Notes: a model not told the origin generated them from the letters alone. Positions 38,429 to 47,270 are shown, numbered from the stretch's first letter. The stretch: DNA of 64,000 bases from Saccharospirillum alexandrii_A (GCF_043641555.1 NZ_JBHZRJ010000003.1:62001-126000); one strand, 5' to 3'. Numbers and translations: made by a program.

Positions 38429-40408
38429 TCAGAAGTCTACGAACTGAACGCTGTTGCTGTTCCGTTCGAACACATTGATTTTACCGCACTGCGCCATATG
38501 GTTGCCCGAGCTGTAAGGCGTACTACTCTGGCTGATGCTGCCTTCCCAGCCGGGCCCGTTTGAGATGTAGCTTTTCAGTTCAAACCAGCCATTGACGGTG
38601 TTTGCGCAATCCATTTGCACATCCAGCATCCAGTAGTGATCGCCGTAGCTGTTCAGTGCGGATTCGCCGTAGCCATCGACCGGTACGGTGCGCAGTGGCC
38701 CCCAGCTGGATGGCCAGTTGTTGGTGGTCCAGTCCATGGCGGTGCCTTCGGCGCCGGCACCCTGGTTGGCTTCAATGCCATACCAGTCTAGGTACAGGTC
38801 GCCACTTTTCCAGGAAGCCGTGGTGCTGTTCAACAGGTTGTTGTGTTGAATGCGAAGCGCGCACTCGGTGTTCCATGTCTGGCAATTACGGCCGAGGTTG
38901 GTGTTCGCATAGTTGTGATCGATGCCACCGCGAATGAACATATCCTGACCGGCATCAGTAGGACCGTACATGAAGATCACCGTGCGCTGGAAGTCGCCGG
39001 ATTCCTCGACCTGTAAGTAGTTATTGATGAATTGCTCATAGCGGTACTGACCCGTGCCACCGGTAGCCACCTGATTGATGCGCAATACCGTCATGCCACT
39101 GTAGCTTGCGTAGTCGAAGGCGTTCTCGATGTTGTCCCAGCCCGTGTCGGTGGTTGCACCGCCAGCCAGTGCATTTTCACCCTTGATCGGTACGCCCTGA
39201 GCTTCGGCTTCTTCGGCCACCCAGAACACCAGTGTTTGTGCCAGCGACTGGCCGTTGCCGTTAGGGTCATCGTTCATTTCAAGGGCGGTAAAATGCAGCA
39301 CGACACCGCGCGGTTCGTTCTGGTAGCTCGCGACGACACCGACGATGTCGGCATAGCCATGGCCGGTTGCCGGGCTGTTGAGGTCGATGTCAGATGGAAT
39401 CAGACCGGCGGCAATTTCTGCGCTGCGCCGCGTGTTATCGGTGGCTGACATTTTCCAGTGAATGCCCGGGATTTTCATGCCCAGCTCAATGTCGGCAAAG
39501 GCACCGTCGAAGCCGGTGAGGGCCGTATCCATCATGTTATAGCCATGGCCCATCAGGCTATCGTGGTACCAGCGCACAAAATCACGGCCGTATTGCGTGT
39601 TGACGTGTTCGCCACTGGTGACGAAATTGCCGGCGTTGGCGGGTGGGTTGATGTCATTGACCTGGCCGAGTGAAAAACCCCAGGCGTTGTTAACCCCCGA
39701 AAGACTGCCGTATTTATTGATCGCCCAGTTGCGAAAGTCTGACTTGGCTGGCTCGCTGTAAGACTGAAAACCACCGCGCGTGGGGTAGCCGGTACCGGTG
39801 TCGTGGCTGTTGTAGGATGGATAACGCAGTTCGCCCGCAGGCCCCATGGAGATGTTGATTTCGTCGATGTCACTGGCCAGGTAACTATAGCGCGCCTCGA
39901 AGGCTTCCATAAATTCCTGGTATTCGCTGAGCACGTAGCTGTCGGCCCATAACGAGACGGTTTCAACGGATTCGTTGCCCTGCTCGCTTTTGTAGCGCAA
40001 ATCGGAGGCTGATACCGGGTAGTGATTCCAGATCCACCCCGGGATCGGAATATTGCAGGTATCGCCCACATTACCGCCGCACTGGTGAAACGACATGATC
40101 GGTACGATATCCAGGCCTGCGTTGGTGATGCGACCGAATAAATCGTCGTAGTAGCCCCAGTCAAATTGCTGGTCACCGGCGCCTTCTACCTTGCCCCACC
40201 AGACATCGACCGAAACGGCTGTAACCCCCATGGCATTGGCTGTGGCCATCTGGTTTTCAAAGGCGCCGTAGTTATCGACTTCTAGCGGCGCCATGACGTT
40301 GGCGGATTGCGCCATATCGGCCAGTACCGGTGCGGAAACTGCGCACAGGGCGAGAGTAGCGCCCAGGGTACAGCCTAAGATGGATCGGGAACGCTGCGTT
40401 GCGTGCAT
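38429..40408 (-). CDS. Secreted beta-amylase, glycoside hydrolase family 14
   Basis: This exo-acting enzyme releases maltose from starch. It is 659 residues with a signal peptide to about residue 30 (VLA). The GH14 barrel (about 38-480) aligns with Bacillus beta-amylase: VDVWWGKVEGAGDQQFDW, SFHQCGGNVGDTCNIPIP, MGPAGELRYPSY with the catalytic acid Glu, and GENALAGG with the catalytic base Glu. The last about 165 residues (DMFIRGGIDHNY onward) are an added domain with several Trp and Cys, resembling tails found on secreted amylases; I infer starch binding. GH14 is uncommon in bacteria outside Bacillus and Clostridia. Confidence 0.93.
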   Translation of the reverse strand: MHATQRSRSILGCTLGATLALCAVSAPVLADMAQSANVMAPLEVDNYGAFENQMATANAMGVTAVSVDVWWGKVEGAGDQQFDWGYYDDLFGRITNAGLDIVPIMSFHQCGGNVGDTCNIPIPGWIWNHYPVSASDLRYKSEQGNESVETVSLWADSYVLSEYQEFMEAFEARYSYLASDIDEINISMGPAGELRYPSYNSHDTGTGYPTRGGFQSYSEPAKSDFRNWAINKYGSLSGVNNAWGFSLGQVNDINPPANAGNFVTSGEHVNTQYGRDFVRWYHDSLMGHGYNMMDTALTGFDGAFADIELGMKIPGIHWKMSATDNTRRSAEIAAGLIPSDIDLNSPATGHGYADIVGVVASYQNEPRGVVLHFTALEMNDDPNGNGQSLAQTLVFWVAEEAEAQGVPIKGENALAGGATTDTGWDNIENAFDYASYSGMTVLRINQVATGGTGQYRYEQFINNYLQVEESGDFQRTVIFMYGPTDAGQDMFIRGGIDHNYANTNLGRNCQTWNTECALRIQHNNLLNSTTASWKSGDLYLDWYGIEANQGAGAEGTAMDWTTNNWPSSWGPLRTVPVDGYGESALNSYGDHYWMLDVQMDCANTVNGWFELKSYISNGPGWEGSISQSSTPYSSGNHMAQCGKINVFERNSNSVQFVDF

Positions 40409-40547
40409 GATGTTTGCCTCTTTTTGTTGTTGTCGGTGAATGGATTAATGTTCCTTACTGCCGGATAACCCAGCCTGAAGTATCCACATTGGGCGTGCGC
40501 TGTAATCCACTTGGGGGGCGTAATTTGAGGGGGGTTGGGTATTGGAG

Positions 40548-40573
40548 GGGGAGTCGGGCTCAGTGGACTCCCC
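40548..40573. promoter_or_regulatory. 8-bp inverted repeat ahead of the DMT gene
   Basis: GGGGAGTC (40548-40555) and GACTCCCC (40566-40573) form a perfect stem with a 10-base loop, about 65 bases upstream of the transporter start. It could be an operator or mRNA hairpin; no regulator is assigned. Confidence 0.35.
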
Positions 40574-40637
40574 GGCAGCGCCCGGTTATTGTGGCCGTCC
40601 GTTATCGTTCTATCTGCCTGATTGCGTTGAGGAAACC

Positions 40638-41543
40638 ATGCCGCTGTTGTATTTCCTGGCCCCGCTGGGGACTGTACTGATCTGGTCTGGCAACATGACC
40701 ATTAACCAGTTGACGGTTGGGGCGATTGCGCCCAGCAGTATCGCTTTTTTGCGCTGGTTGCTCGCCTGGCTGATTCTGACACCGCTTTTCTTGCCCCAAG
40801 CCTGGAAATACCGGGCGACGATCCGCCGCGAATGGCCCAAACTGGCCTTTTTGGGGTTGCTGGGCATGGCGCTCTGGCAGGGGCTGGCTTATGTGGCGGC
40901 CGAAACCACCTCGGCCACCAACATGGGCATTCTGGCAGCCATGGTGCCTTTGCTGACCGTGCTGCTCAGTGCCCTGATTTTGCGTGAACCACCTACCCGG
41001 GGCGGCATTCTGGGTGGGTTGGTCGCCCTGATCGGGGTGTCTGTGTTGCTGGGCCGGGGTAACCCGCTGGTACTGTTCGATCTGAATGTAGCGGCGGGCG
41101 ATGCGCTGATGGTCGTTGCCGCGACCTGCTATGCCCTCTACGGCGTGATGCTTAAACGCTGGCCTTTTGATCTGCCCCCCTGGGTGTTGCTCTATGCCCA
41201 GGTCTGTTTCGCCGTTTTGTTTCTGTTGCCCGGTTATTTGCTGGGGCCGATGACGCCGGTAGATGGCAGCAACGTCTGGCTGATTCTCTACGCGGGCATT
41301 CCGGCGTCCATTGTCACCACCTTCTTGTGGATGCGCGCCATACGCCAGATAGGCGCCAGCCAGGCCAGCATCTTCATCAACCTGATGCCGCTGTTCAGCG
41401 CACTTATTGCCATGGTGTTTCTCGGTGAGCGTGTGGCTTTGTTTCATCTGGTCGGCGGCGTACTGGTGCTGGCCGGTGTGGTGATGGCCCAGACTCTGAC
41501 GCAGCCGTTCGGAGCACCGGCTCGCACCGGTGATCCGTCTTAA
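40638..41543 (+). CDS. EamA/DMT-superfamily transporter
   Basis: This is a 301-residue inner-membrane protein with ten hydrophobic helices arranged as two EamA repeats (about 5-135 and 150-285). The motif SATNMGILAAMVPLLTVLLS ends the first repeat, and GASQASIFINLMPLFSALIA the second. Start ATG 40638 has TTGAGGAAACC just upstream; the frame is open back to 40542 but this adds only polar residues before the first helix. Substrate is unknown; amino acids or metabolites are usual for this family. Confidence 0.9.
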   Translation: MPLLYFLAPLGTVLIWSGNMTINQLTVGAIAPSSIAFLRWLLAWLILTPLFLPQAWKYRATIRREWPKLAFLGLLGMALWQGLAYVAAETTSATNMGILAAMVPLLTVLLSALILREPPTRGGILGGLVALIGVSVLLGRGNPLVLFDLNVAAGDALMVVAATCYALYGVMLKRWPFDLPPWVLLYAQVCFAVLFLLPGYLLGPMTPVDGSNVWLILYAGIPASIVTTFLWMRAIRQIGASQASIFINLMPLFSALIAMVFLGERVALFHLVGGVLVLAGVVMAQTLTQPFGAPARTGDPS

Positions 41544-41573
41544 CACGCGCGTACCGATAGAAACCCGCCAATA

Positions 41574-42035
41574 CTAGTCGGTCTCTTTCAAAGGAGCCCG
41601 GCTCATCTGGTTAACCCCGGCTGTCGCTTTCTGCAGCAGCCTGACAAATTCCGCCTGTTCACCCGGTTCGAGGCCACTGAGCATGGTCTGCTGTGCCTCC
41701 TCCACCGCCGGCCCCAAACGGTGCAAGGTGGTTACTCCCAACTCGGTCAGCTTTAGAACCCGGGCTCGGCGGTCTGTAGCGCTGACTTCCCTGACCAGAT
41801 ACGTCTTTTGCACCAGTCGGTCTACCACGCCTCCGATGGTGGTTCGGTCATAGGCGATCAGGCCCGCCAGGGTTGCCTGGTCGATGCCCGGCTGGGCTTC
41901 TATTTTTGCCAGGGCGGCATACTGCACAGGTGTGAGGTCGTAGCCCAGTTCTGCGACCCGGGCGTGAAAGATGGCCACTGATGCTTGATGGTAGCGGCGT
42001 ATCAGGTGTCCGGGCATGGTGTTGACGTCGGTCAT
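41574..42035 (-). CDS. MarR-family transcriptional regulator
   Basis: This is a 153-residue winged-helix repressor. The central segment AKIEAQPGIDQATLAGLIAY...TTIGGVVDRL is the recognition region, followed by the wing with DRRARVLKLTELG. It is divergent from the 3-hydroxybenzoate 4-monooxygenase gene, with a palindromic operator in between, so it most likely represses that gene and responds to an aromatic acid. MarR regulators beside aromatic hydroxylases are common. Confidence 0.92.
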   Translation of the reverse strand: MTDVNTMPGHLIRRYHQASVAIFHARVAELGYDLTPVQYAALAKIEAQPGIDQATLAGLIAYDRTTIGGVVDRLVQKTYLVREVSATDRRARVLKLTELGVTTLHRLGPAVEEAQQTMLSGLEPGEQAEFVRLLQKATAGVNQMSRAPLKETD

Positions 42036-42074
42036 TCAGGAACTCTCATTCAGGAACGCACAATAAGGCGATAA

Positions 42075-42103
42075 TTGACAAGTATACTGATGATCAGCAT
42101 ACT
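42075..42103 (+). promoter_or_regulatory. Sigma-70 promoter with MarR-type operator for mobA
   Basis: A perfect -35 TTGACA (42075-42080) is followed by a 17-base spacer and -10 CATACT (42098-42103). A 23-base palindrome (42081-42103, 20 of 23 positions symmetric; half-site AGTAT-CTGAT) fills the spacer and -10, so a bound MarR dimer would block polymerase directly. Confidence 0.75.
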
Positions 42104-42222
42104 GACTATATTGTTTTATAGATCAAGACACAGGGTGTCACCGTCCGGTCAGTCTCGTTGTGAGGCTGAACACGGGTCCAAAAAATCACAGAGAAGCCGA
42201 GAATAGGCGTTGGGGAGGGGGT

Positions 42223-44154
42223 ATGCAATTTCATCTGGATGGGTTTAATGCCGGAGATCCGCGGGTTCAGGCGCCGTCAGAGTCGGCGAAAACCAACCCT
42301 CAAACCGATTCCCTGCCCGAGCAGGTCGATGTACTCATCGTCGGGTGCGGACCGGCTGGGTTGACGCTGGCCGCCCAATTGGCCGCCTTCCCGGATATTC
42401 GCACGCGCATCATCGAGCAAAAAGAGGGCCCGCTGAAGCTGGGGCAGGCTGATGGTGTCGCCTGCCGCACCATGGAAATGTTTGAGGCCTTCGGCTTCAG
42501 TCGTCGGGTCATGGAAGAAGCCTACTGGGTCAACGAAGTGACCTTCTGGAAGCCGGACACAAAACGCCCGGAACACATCGTACGCAACGGCCGTGTGCAG
42601 GATACCGAAGACGGATTGTCCGAATTTCCGCATGTCATTCTGAACCAGGCTCGGGTGCATGATTTTTATCTCGAGGTCATGAAAAACAGCCCCAGCCGAT
42701 TGGAGCCAGACTACTCGCGTAGCCTGGTAGACGTTGAGGTCGACCGTAAGGCAGCGGATTACCCGGTAACGGTTCGCGTTGCCAGAACCGATGCGGCGCA
42801 TCAGGGGGAGGAAGAGATCGTTCGGGCACGCTATGTCGTCGGCTGTGATGGCGCCCGCAGTGCAGTGCGCAAGTCGATCGGGCGGGAACTCAGTGGCGAT
42901 TCAGCGAATCAGGCCTGGGGTGTGATGGACGTTCTGGCGGTAACTGATTTTCCGGATATACGGCTCAAGGCGGCGATTCACTCGGCCACCGAGGGCAATG
43001 TGCTAGTCATTCCGCGTGAAGGCGGCTATCTGGTGCGGCTTTATGTGGAACTCGACAAGTTGAACGAGAACGAGCGGGTCGCTAGCCGTAACATTACTGT
43101 CGATCACCTTATTGCTGCAGCGCAACGTGTTTTGCATCCGTATACGCTGAATGTCAGAGAAGTCGCCTGGTGGTCGGTTTATGAGATCGGGCAGCGCATC
43201 TGTGACCACTATGACGATGTTGCGGGCCGCTCAGACTGTCAGGATTTGCCCCACGTGTTCATTGCAGGCGATGCCTGCCATACGCACAGCCCCAAAGCCG
43301 GGCAAGGCATGAATTTCTCGATGCAGGATACGTTTAATCTGGGCTGGAAACTGGCCTCGGTACTGCGCGGCCAGTGCACTCCTAACTTGCTGCACAGCTA
43401 TTCAGCTGAACGCCAGACAGTGGCACAGGAATTAATTGATTTCGACCGAACGTGGGCGAAGATGTTCAGTGACCGTCCGTCTGAAGGCGGAGGTGAGGGG
43501 GGTGTCGACCCGAAAGAATTCGAGCGCTATTTTGTCAGGCAGGGCCGGTTTACGGCTGGCACGGAAACGCACTATCAGCCTTCCCAGATTTGCGCAGAGG
43601 CAACGCACCAGCATCTGGCCCAGGGGTTTATCATTGGCAAACGGTTTCATTCCGCACCGGTAGTACGCCTGGCGGATGCTCGACCCTTGCATCTGGGGCA
43701 TGTGGCTCGAGCCGATGGTCGCTGGCGGCTATATGCCTTCGCCGGTGAGATGGATAGGGCGGGGGCGCAGTCTGGCATAAGGGCGCTGTGCGAGTTTCTG
43801 ACCGACGCGCCGGAGTCGCCAATCAGGCGATACACACCTCAGGGTGAAGACATCGATTCGGTGTTTGATCTGCGCGCGGTTTTTCAGTCGTCACACCGGG
43901 AGATGGCGATAGATTCCATGCCCACCCTGTTGATGCCCCGCAAGGGACGCTACGGTTTAAATGACTATGAAAAAGTGTTTTGCCCGGAGCTGGACAGCGG
44001 GCAGGATATTTTTGACCTGCGTGGCATCAATCGGGAGCTGGGGTGTCTGGTCATTGTTCGTCCGGATCAGTATGTTGCCCATGTATTGCCGCTGAATGAT
44101 CATCAGAGTCTGGCTGAGTTTTTTGCGGCATTTATGGTGGACTTACAACCGTGA
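42223..44154 (+). CDS. mobA: 3-hydroxybenzoate 4-monooxygenase (MobA-like)
   Basis: This FAD- and NADPH-dependent hydroxylase converts 3-hydroxybenzoate to protocatechuate. It is 643 residues and closely matches Comamonas MobA over its length as I recall it: start MQFHLDGFNAGDP, FAD motif VLIVGCGPAGLTLAAQLAAF (37-56), the VGCDGARSAVR motif, GDACHTHSPKAGQGMNFSMQ and the thioredoxin-like C-terminal domain. ATG 42223 has GGGGAGGGGG directly upstream; the frame extends to 42160 without support. Divergent MarR gene and operator suggest induction by the substrate. Further protocatechuate genes are not in the window. Confidence 0.9.
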   Translation: MQFHLDGFNAGDPRVQAPSESAKTNPQTDSLPEQVDVLIVGCGPAGLTLAAQLAAFPDIRTRIIEQKEGPLKLGQADGVACRTMEMFEAFGFSRRVMEEAYWVNEVTFWKPDTKRPEHIVRNGRVQDTEDGLSEFPHVILNQARVHDFYLEVMKNSPSRLEPDYSRSLVDVEVDRKAADYPVTVRVARTDAAHQGEEEIVRARYVVGCDGARSAVRKSIGRELSGDSANQAWGVMDVLAVTDFPDIRLKAAIHSATEGNVLVIPREGGYLVRLYVELDKLNENERVASRNITVDHLIAAAQRVLHPYTLNVREVAWWSVYEIGQRICDHYDDVAGRSDCQDLPHVFIAGDACHTHSPKAGQGMNFSMQDTFNLGWKLASVLRGQCTPNLLHSYSAERQTVAQELIDFDRTWAKMFSDRPSEGGGEGGVDPKEFERYFVRQGRFTAGTETHYQPSQICAEATHQHLAQGFIIGKRFHSAPVVRLADARPLHLGHVARADGRWRLYAFAGEMDRAGAQSGIRALCEFLTDAPESPIRRYTPQGEDIDSVFDLRAVFQSSHREMAIDSMPTLLMPRKGRYGLNDYEKVFCPELDSGQDIFDLRGINRELGCLVIVRPDQYVAHVLPLNDHQSLAEFFAAFMVDLQP

Positions 44155-44155
44155 C

Positions 44156-44216
44156 GAGGCACTTCACTTTGGCGTTGCCCACAGCGCAGTAGGGTAACGC
44201 CGACAGCAACTGCCTC
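44156..44216. terminator. Nested inverted repeat after mobA
   Basis: GAGGCA/TGCCTC (44156-44161, 44211-44216) encloses GGCGTTGCCC/GGGTAACGCC (44171-44180, 44192-44201; 9 of 10 plus one G-U). It lies between the convergent mobA and hemerythrin genes and can fold on both strands, but has no T-run. Confidence 0.5.
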
Positions 44217-44252
44217 ATGGGACCGGATGAAACGCATGACGTTACGCTGTCG

Positions 44253-44807
44253 TTACTGCTGCATTAGTTGCCGGATCAGGTCGTTGAACTGCTGGTTCGC
44301 CACGTCCGCGAAGAGTGGGTCTTGACGGTGCTCAACCCGATCCAGGATGGTCTCGCTGGCAGCGTCATCCAGGGCGTTGATGTCTTTGAACACGGTTTTC
44401 TCTTCACGTTTCAGGTGGTTAAGCTGCAGGGAATGGAACTGATCCAGAGTCTGCTGGAGCCTGTCCAACGGAACGGCCTCACCGAGATTGATGGCATTAA
44501 GCAATGTTCTGACTTTACTAGCACTGTGTTCCAGCGCTTCGTGCTCTTCCCGAATGGCATCCCTGGCAACCGCATCTCCGCGTTTATGTTCGTCAAGATA
44601 GTCGAAACAGGCTTCTTCCAGTGGGTGATGAAAGCGATCCGGATAGTGCTGGATGTAGTCCATGACATCCAGGATCAGCGCGATATCGGGTTTCTCGGTT
44701 CCCGCCTCCTCACGCGTACTGTACAGCGCTATCTGCCGCTTCAGCACATCCAGCACTTTCACCAGATTCCGGTGATCTTCTTTTAATTGGTCGTAGAGCT
44801 TCGTCAT
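44253..44807 (-). CDS. Hemerythrin domain protein
   Basis: This is a 184-residue four-helix protein with the diiron ligand pattern of HHE hemerythrins: His in KEDHRNLVKVL, His in YPDRFHHPLEEACFDYL, His in REEHEALEH, and HLKREEKTVF with His and Glu. Start ATG 44807 (MTKLYDQL) has GGAGA upstream; a frame to 44837 adds ten residues and is less likely. Such proteins bind oxygen or NO. An FNR-type box lies upstream, in keeping with oxygen or NO control. Confidence 0.9.
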   Translation of the reverse strand: MTKLYDQLKEDHRNLVKVLDVLKRQIALYSTREEAGTEKPDIALILDVMDYIQHYPDRFHHPLEEACFDYLDEHKRGDAVARDAIREEHEALEHSASKVRTLLNAINLGEAVPLDRLQQTLDQFHSLQLNHLKREEKTVFKDINALDDAASETILDRVEHRQDPLFADVANQQFNDLIRQLMQQ

Positions 44808-44863
44808 GACAGGTCTCCGCAGGCTGTTTCTAGCCACACTACGCTCTGACGTGAGTGCCGGTC

Positions 44864-44877
44864 ATGATCTGCATCAA
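44864..44877 (-). promoter_or_regulatory. FNR/Anr-type box upstream of the hemerythrin gene
   Basis: On the minus strand TTGAT-GCAG-ATCAT matches the FNR consensus TTGAT-N4-ATCAA at 9 of 10 defined positions. It is centred about 64 bases upstream of the hemerythrin start. Confidence 0.5.
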
Positions 44878-45006
44878 TGGAATGACAGAGCCTGAATCCG
44901 GGTGACCAGAGGGCCGTCTATAGAGGCTGACCTACCAAACATTAATGATATTTGTACGCATAATTATTAAGGTTTGGTTTGATGGCAGGCTGACTTACTA
45001 CATCAT

Positions 45007-45093
45007 TCAAATGGCAGGCACTGCAGGTACCTGCGCAACCACAGCGGTAGAAAACATCGTGAAGGTGGCGAGGGCGATGATCAGTCGTGTCAT
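45007..45093 (-). pseudogene. Truncated secreted ORF after the iron-binding protein
   Basis: ATG at 45093 overlaps the stop of the siderophore-binding-protein gene (ATGA) and opens a 28-codon frame that reads as a signal peptide (MTRLIIALATFTMFSTAVVA) plus eight residues before TGA. Coupling and a clean signal peptide suggest the start of a once longer exported protein of the iron operon, cut off by deletion or frameshift. It might instead be a genuine micropeptide. The next 170 bases (44838-45006) show no coding continuation. Confidence 0.45.
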
Positions 45094-46001
45094 CGTAATA
45101 ACCCACTATTAACCACATCATCCAGCATGGCGTTTAAGGCCAGCAGACCGCGGGCACGGGACCAGTTGCTGCGGTCAAACCGATACACTTTGTTATTTTC
45201 TACAGCAGCTAACGAGCCCCACAAAGGGCTTTTTTCCCATGCTGACAGGGGGTTTTGAGTCACCTCTTCTGTGGCTTCGAGGACAATAAGAATATCCGGA
45301 TTTAAAGCCAATAAGCCTTCAAAATCGACATTGGCGGAAATGGCATTGGTAGCAGGGACAACGGCATTGTCGAAACCGAAATCACCCAAAATGCTGCCCA
45401 TAAAGCTGGTGCCACCATGCGCTGTAAACCCGCCGGGGTGGGATACTGCAATCACTATGCTTTGACCTTGGTTCTGGTTTGATGCGCGCACGTTTTGGTA
45501 GCGCCGTTGGTGCTCGGTCAGTTGGGTGTCGGCCAACGGACGCTCGCCCAACAGGTCGGCAATTTGCTGGTATTGGTTCAATATGTCTTCGTAACTGCCC
45601 CGCAAACTGTTGAACACCAAGGTGGGCGCGATGGCGCTCAGATGGGGGTAAAGGTCGGTATGGCGTGTTAGGTCAGCCAATATCAAGTCTGGGTTGGCAG
45701 CAGCAATGGCTTCTAAATCCGGTTGCGCGCGCGTGCCCACGCTGGGAATGCCTGCCATGTGCACTTCAAGAATCGGTAACGGTAAAGCATCGCGGGACAC
45801 CGCCACAGGTTTAACGCCAAGATTGAGTGTGGCGTCCATGTAGCTGAATTCCAGAGCAACCACAGCACTGACTTGCCCCGGCACGCAGGTGGTACCCAGT
45901 TCGTGGTTAACGGCCGTTGTGTTTTCCGGGCAGGCAGTGGCTAAAGCAGGCAAGGCACTGCTCAGGGTGATCGCGGCGGTGATGAGCCATGTTTTTATCA
46001 T
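45090..46001 (-). CDS. Iron-siderophore ABC transporter binding protein (FecB/FhuD class)
   Basis: This is a class III periplasmic binding protein, 303 residues. A signal peptide spans about residues 1-22 (PALA), and the mature part begins near ATACPENTTAV. The two lobes joined by a long helix are indicated by PDLEAIAAANPDLILADLTRH and the C-terminal ALNPDILIVLEATEE. It resembles FecB/YfiY-type iron-siderophore binders. The permease and ATPase genes are not adjacent. A truncated ORF follows and a FhuF-like reductase is encoded upstream on the same strand. Confidence 0.88.
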   Translation of the reverse strand: MIKTWLITAAITLSSALPALATACPENTTAVNHELGTTCVPGQVSAVVALEFSYMDATLNLGVKPVAVSRDALPLPILEVHMAGIPSVGTRAQPDLEAIAAANPDLILADLTRHTDLYPHLSAIAPTLVFNSLRGSYEDILNQYQQIADLLGERPLADTQLTEHQRRYQNVRASNQNQGQSIVIAVSHPGGFTAHGGTSFMGSILGDFGFDNAVVPATNAISANVDFEGLLALNPDILIVLEATEEVTQNPLSAWEKSPLWGSLAAVENNKVYRFDRSNWSRARGLLALNAMLDDVVNSGLLR

Positions 46002-46114
46002 GATGTTTTTCTCTGTATACGTTACTTATTCAGCAACGAGGTTGCGTTTCAGGGGTATTTTTTTCGTCGTTCTCATCATTGGTTCTGATTGATTCCCGCG
46101 TGAAAATTTGCCCA

Positions 46115-47008
46115 TTAAGCTGACTGGGCGTTGTACTGGTGCTCTAGGTAGTGACTCAGGCGTTTATCCCGTTCTTCCTTGGGCAGTAATACACAGGTTG
46201 AACAATAGTTAGCTGCATCGCTGGTGTAATAGCGGCAGCAGCCACCCCGGGCACGAAAGTGTTGTCTTGCCAGAACGTTTTCCGGCGAGCGTTTGTCTTT
46301 TAAGGTGATTTCGAAAAAGCCGGTTTGCCGGTTGAACAATGGGGAGCCGGGGTGCTTTATCAGTGCCAGGGCTTCTTCCCGGGCGTGTTCTTCCACACCA
46401 GACTGTCGACCGATATTGAGAAACGCGACCGCCAGTGCATCGGCTACCAGGCGCCATTGTGCTGCCTTGCTCAGGCGGTGCAGTTGATAGAGTCGTTCGA
46501 TAAGCGGTTGAAAGAGGCGTTCTATTTGCCGGCGCAGCAGATCCTGCAGGTCAGCCTGGCTACTGACCGGAATGGCATGGTTAATTAAGGTGCGGGGGGC
46601 GTAAGCCCAGCAGTCTGAGCCGAGCAACCGGACTTCCAGTAATTGATAGGTTCCGCTTGCTCCGTTTTCTTCCCAGTGAACGTCGTATTTCATAAACGCC
46701 AGATTATCGCTTGCCAGAGAGGGCACTATGCCTTCGCCCAGGTACAGGGCCGCGATGGCCGTCAGTAAATAGTGAGCGGTGTCGCCAACCAGGAAGGCGA
46801 CCTGACCTTTGGGGTCAAGGCCGGGGCATCGCCCGGCTTCATGGCGCATCAGGGCAGTACGCCATTCACTGTGTTCAGTGATCATTTCATCGAAGCGGCA
46901 GCTATGTTCCGGCTGCGTGCCATAGCTCACCTTAAGGCCGTCGAAGCGGTTGCCGAGCTCATTGATACAGTCGGCGAAGGATGCAGGAGTGACGGTCGTT
47001 GTGGTCAT
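46115..47008 (-). CDS. FhuF-like siderophore-iron reductase
   Basis: This is a 297-residue cytoplasmic protein with the C-terminal [2Fe-2S] signature of FhuF: Cys-Cys-x10-Cys-x2-Cys in GGCCRYYTSDAANYCSTC. It is expected to reduce ferric siderophores after import so that iron is released. ATG 47008 (MTTTTVTPASF) is chosen because a Fur-like box at 47083-47101 overlaps the only earlier ATG (47092). The ribosome-binding site is weak. It should be iron-repressed, together with or separately from the binding-protein gene 113 bases downstream. Confidence 0.87.
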   Translation of the reverse strand: MTTTTVTPASFADCINELGNRFDGLKVSYGTQPEHSCRFDEMITEHSEWRTALMRHEAGRCPGLDPKGQVAFLVGDTAHYLLTAIAALYLGEGIVPSLASDNLAFMKYDVHWEENGASGTYQLLEVRLLGSDCWAYAPRTLINHAIPVSSQADLQDLLRRQIERLFQPLIERLYQLHRLSKAAQWRLVADALAVAFLNIGRQSGVEEHAREEALALIKHPGSPLFNRQTGFFEITLKDKRSPENVLARQHFRARGGCCRYYTSDAANYCSTCVLLPKEERDKRLSHYLEHQYNAQSA

Positions 47009-47082
47009 TTGGGTAACTGACGGTCCAAGAGGGATTCTGCGGCGGCTATTACAGTCGAACGCTGCTTTACGCAAACAGTAAT

Positions 47083-47101
47083 AAAAATGCAACTCATTAT
47101 C
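47083..47101 (-). promoter_or_regulatory. Fur box upstream of the fhuF-like gene
   Basis: The minus strand reads GATAATGAGTTGCATTTTT, 13 of 19 matches to the Fur consensus GATAATGATAATCATTATC, with a perfect left half. It lies about 75 bases before the chosen start. Confidence 0.6.
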
Positions 47102-47270
47102 AAGTGAAAAGAATTAGCAGGAGGTTTAACGGTTGTTAGGCGACGTCAGTAACTTGGGGAATAGTGCGGAGGATTGTGAAGTCTGCTGCAAGCAAGGCCT
47201 CCTGCCTTGCGGTGAACGACACTCCCTGTCGTTTATAAATGGCCGGAAGCAGTTGCCACTGCTATCGAGA

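Noticed and set aside
40602..41546. 314-codon open frame opposite the DMT transporter
   Set aside because: Rich in His, Gln and Gly from reverse reading of hydrophobic codons; the plus-strand frame is a full membrane transporter.
46002..46114. Fur box directly upstream of the siderophore-binding-protein gene
   Set aside because: AT-rich bases and a partial ATGATGAGAA are present, but the match is too weak to report as a site.
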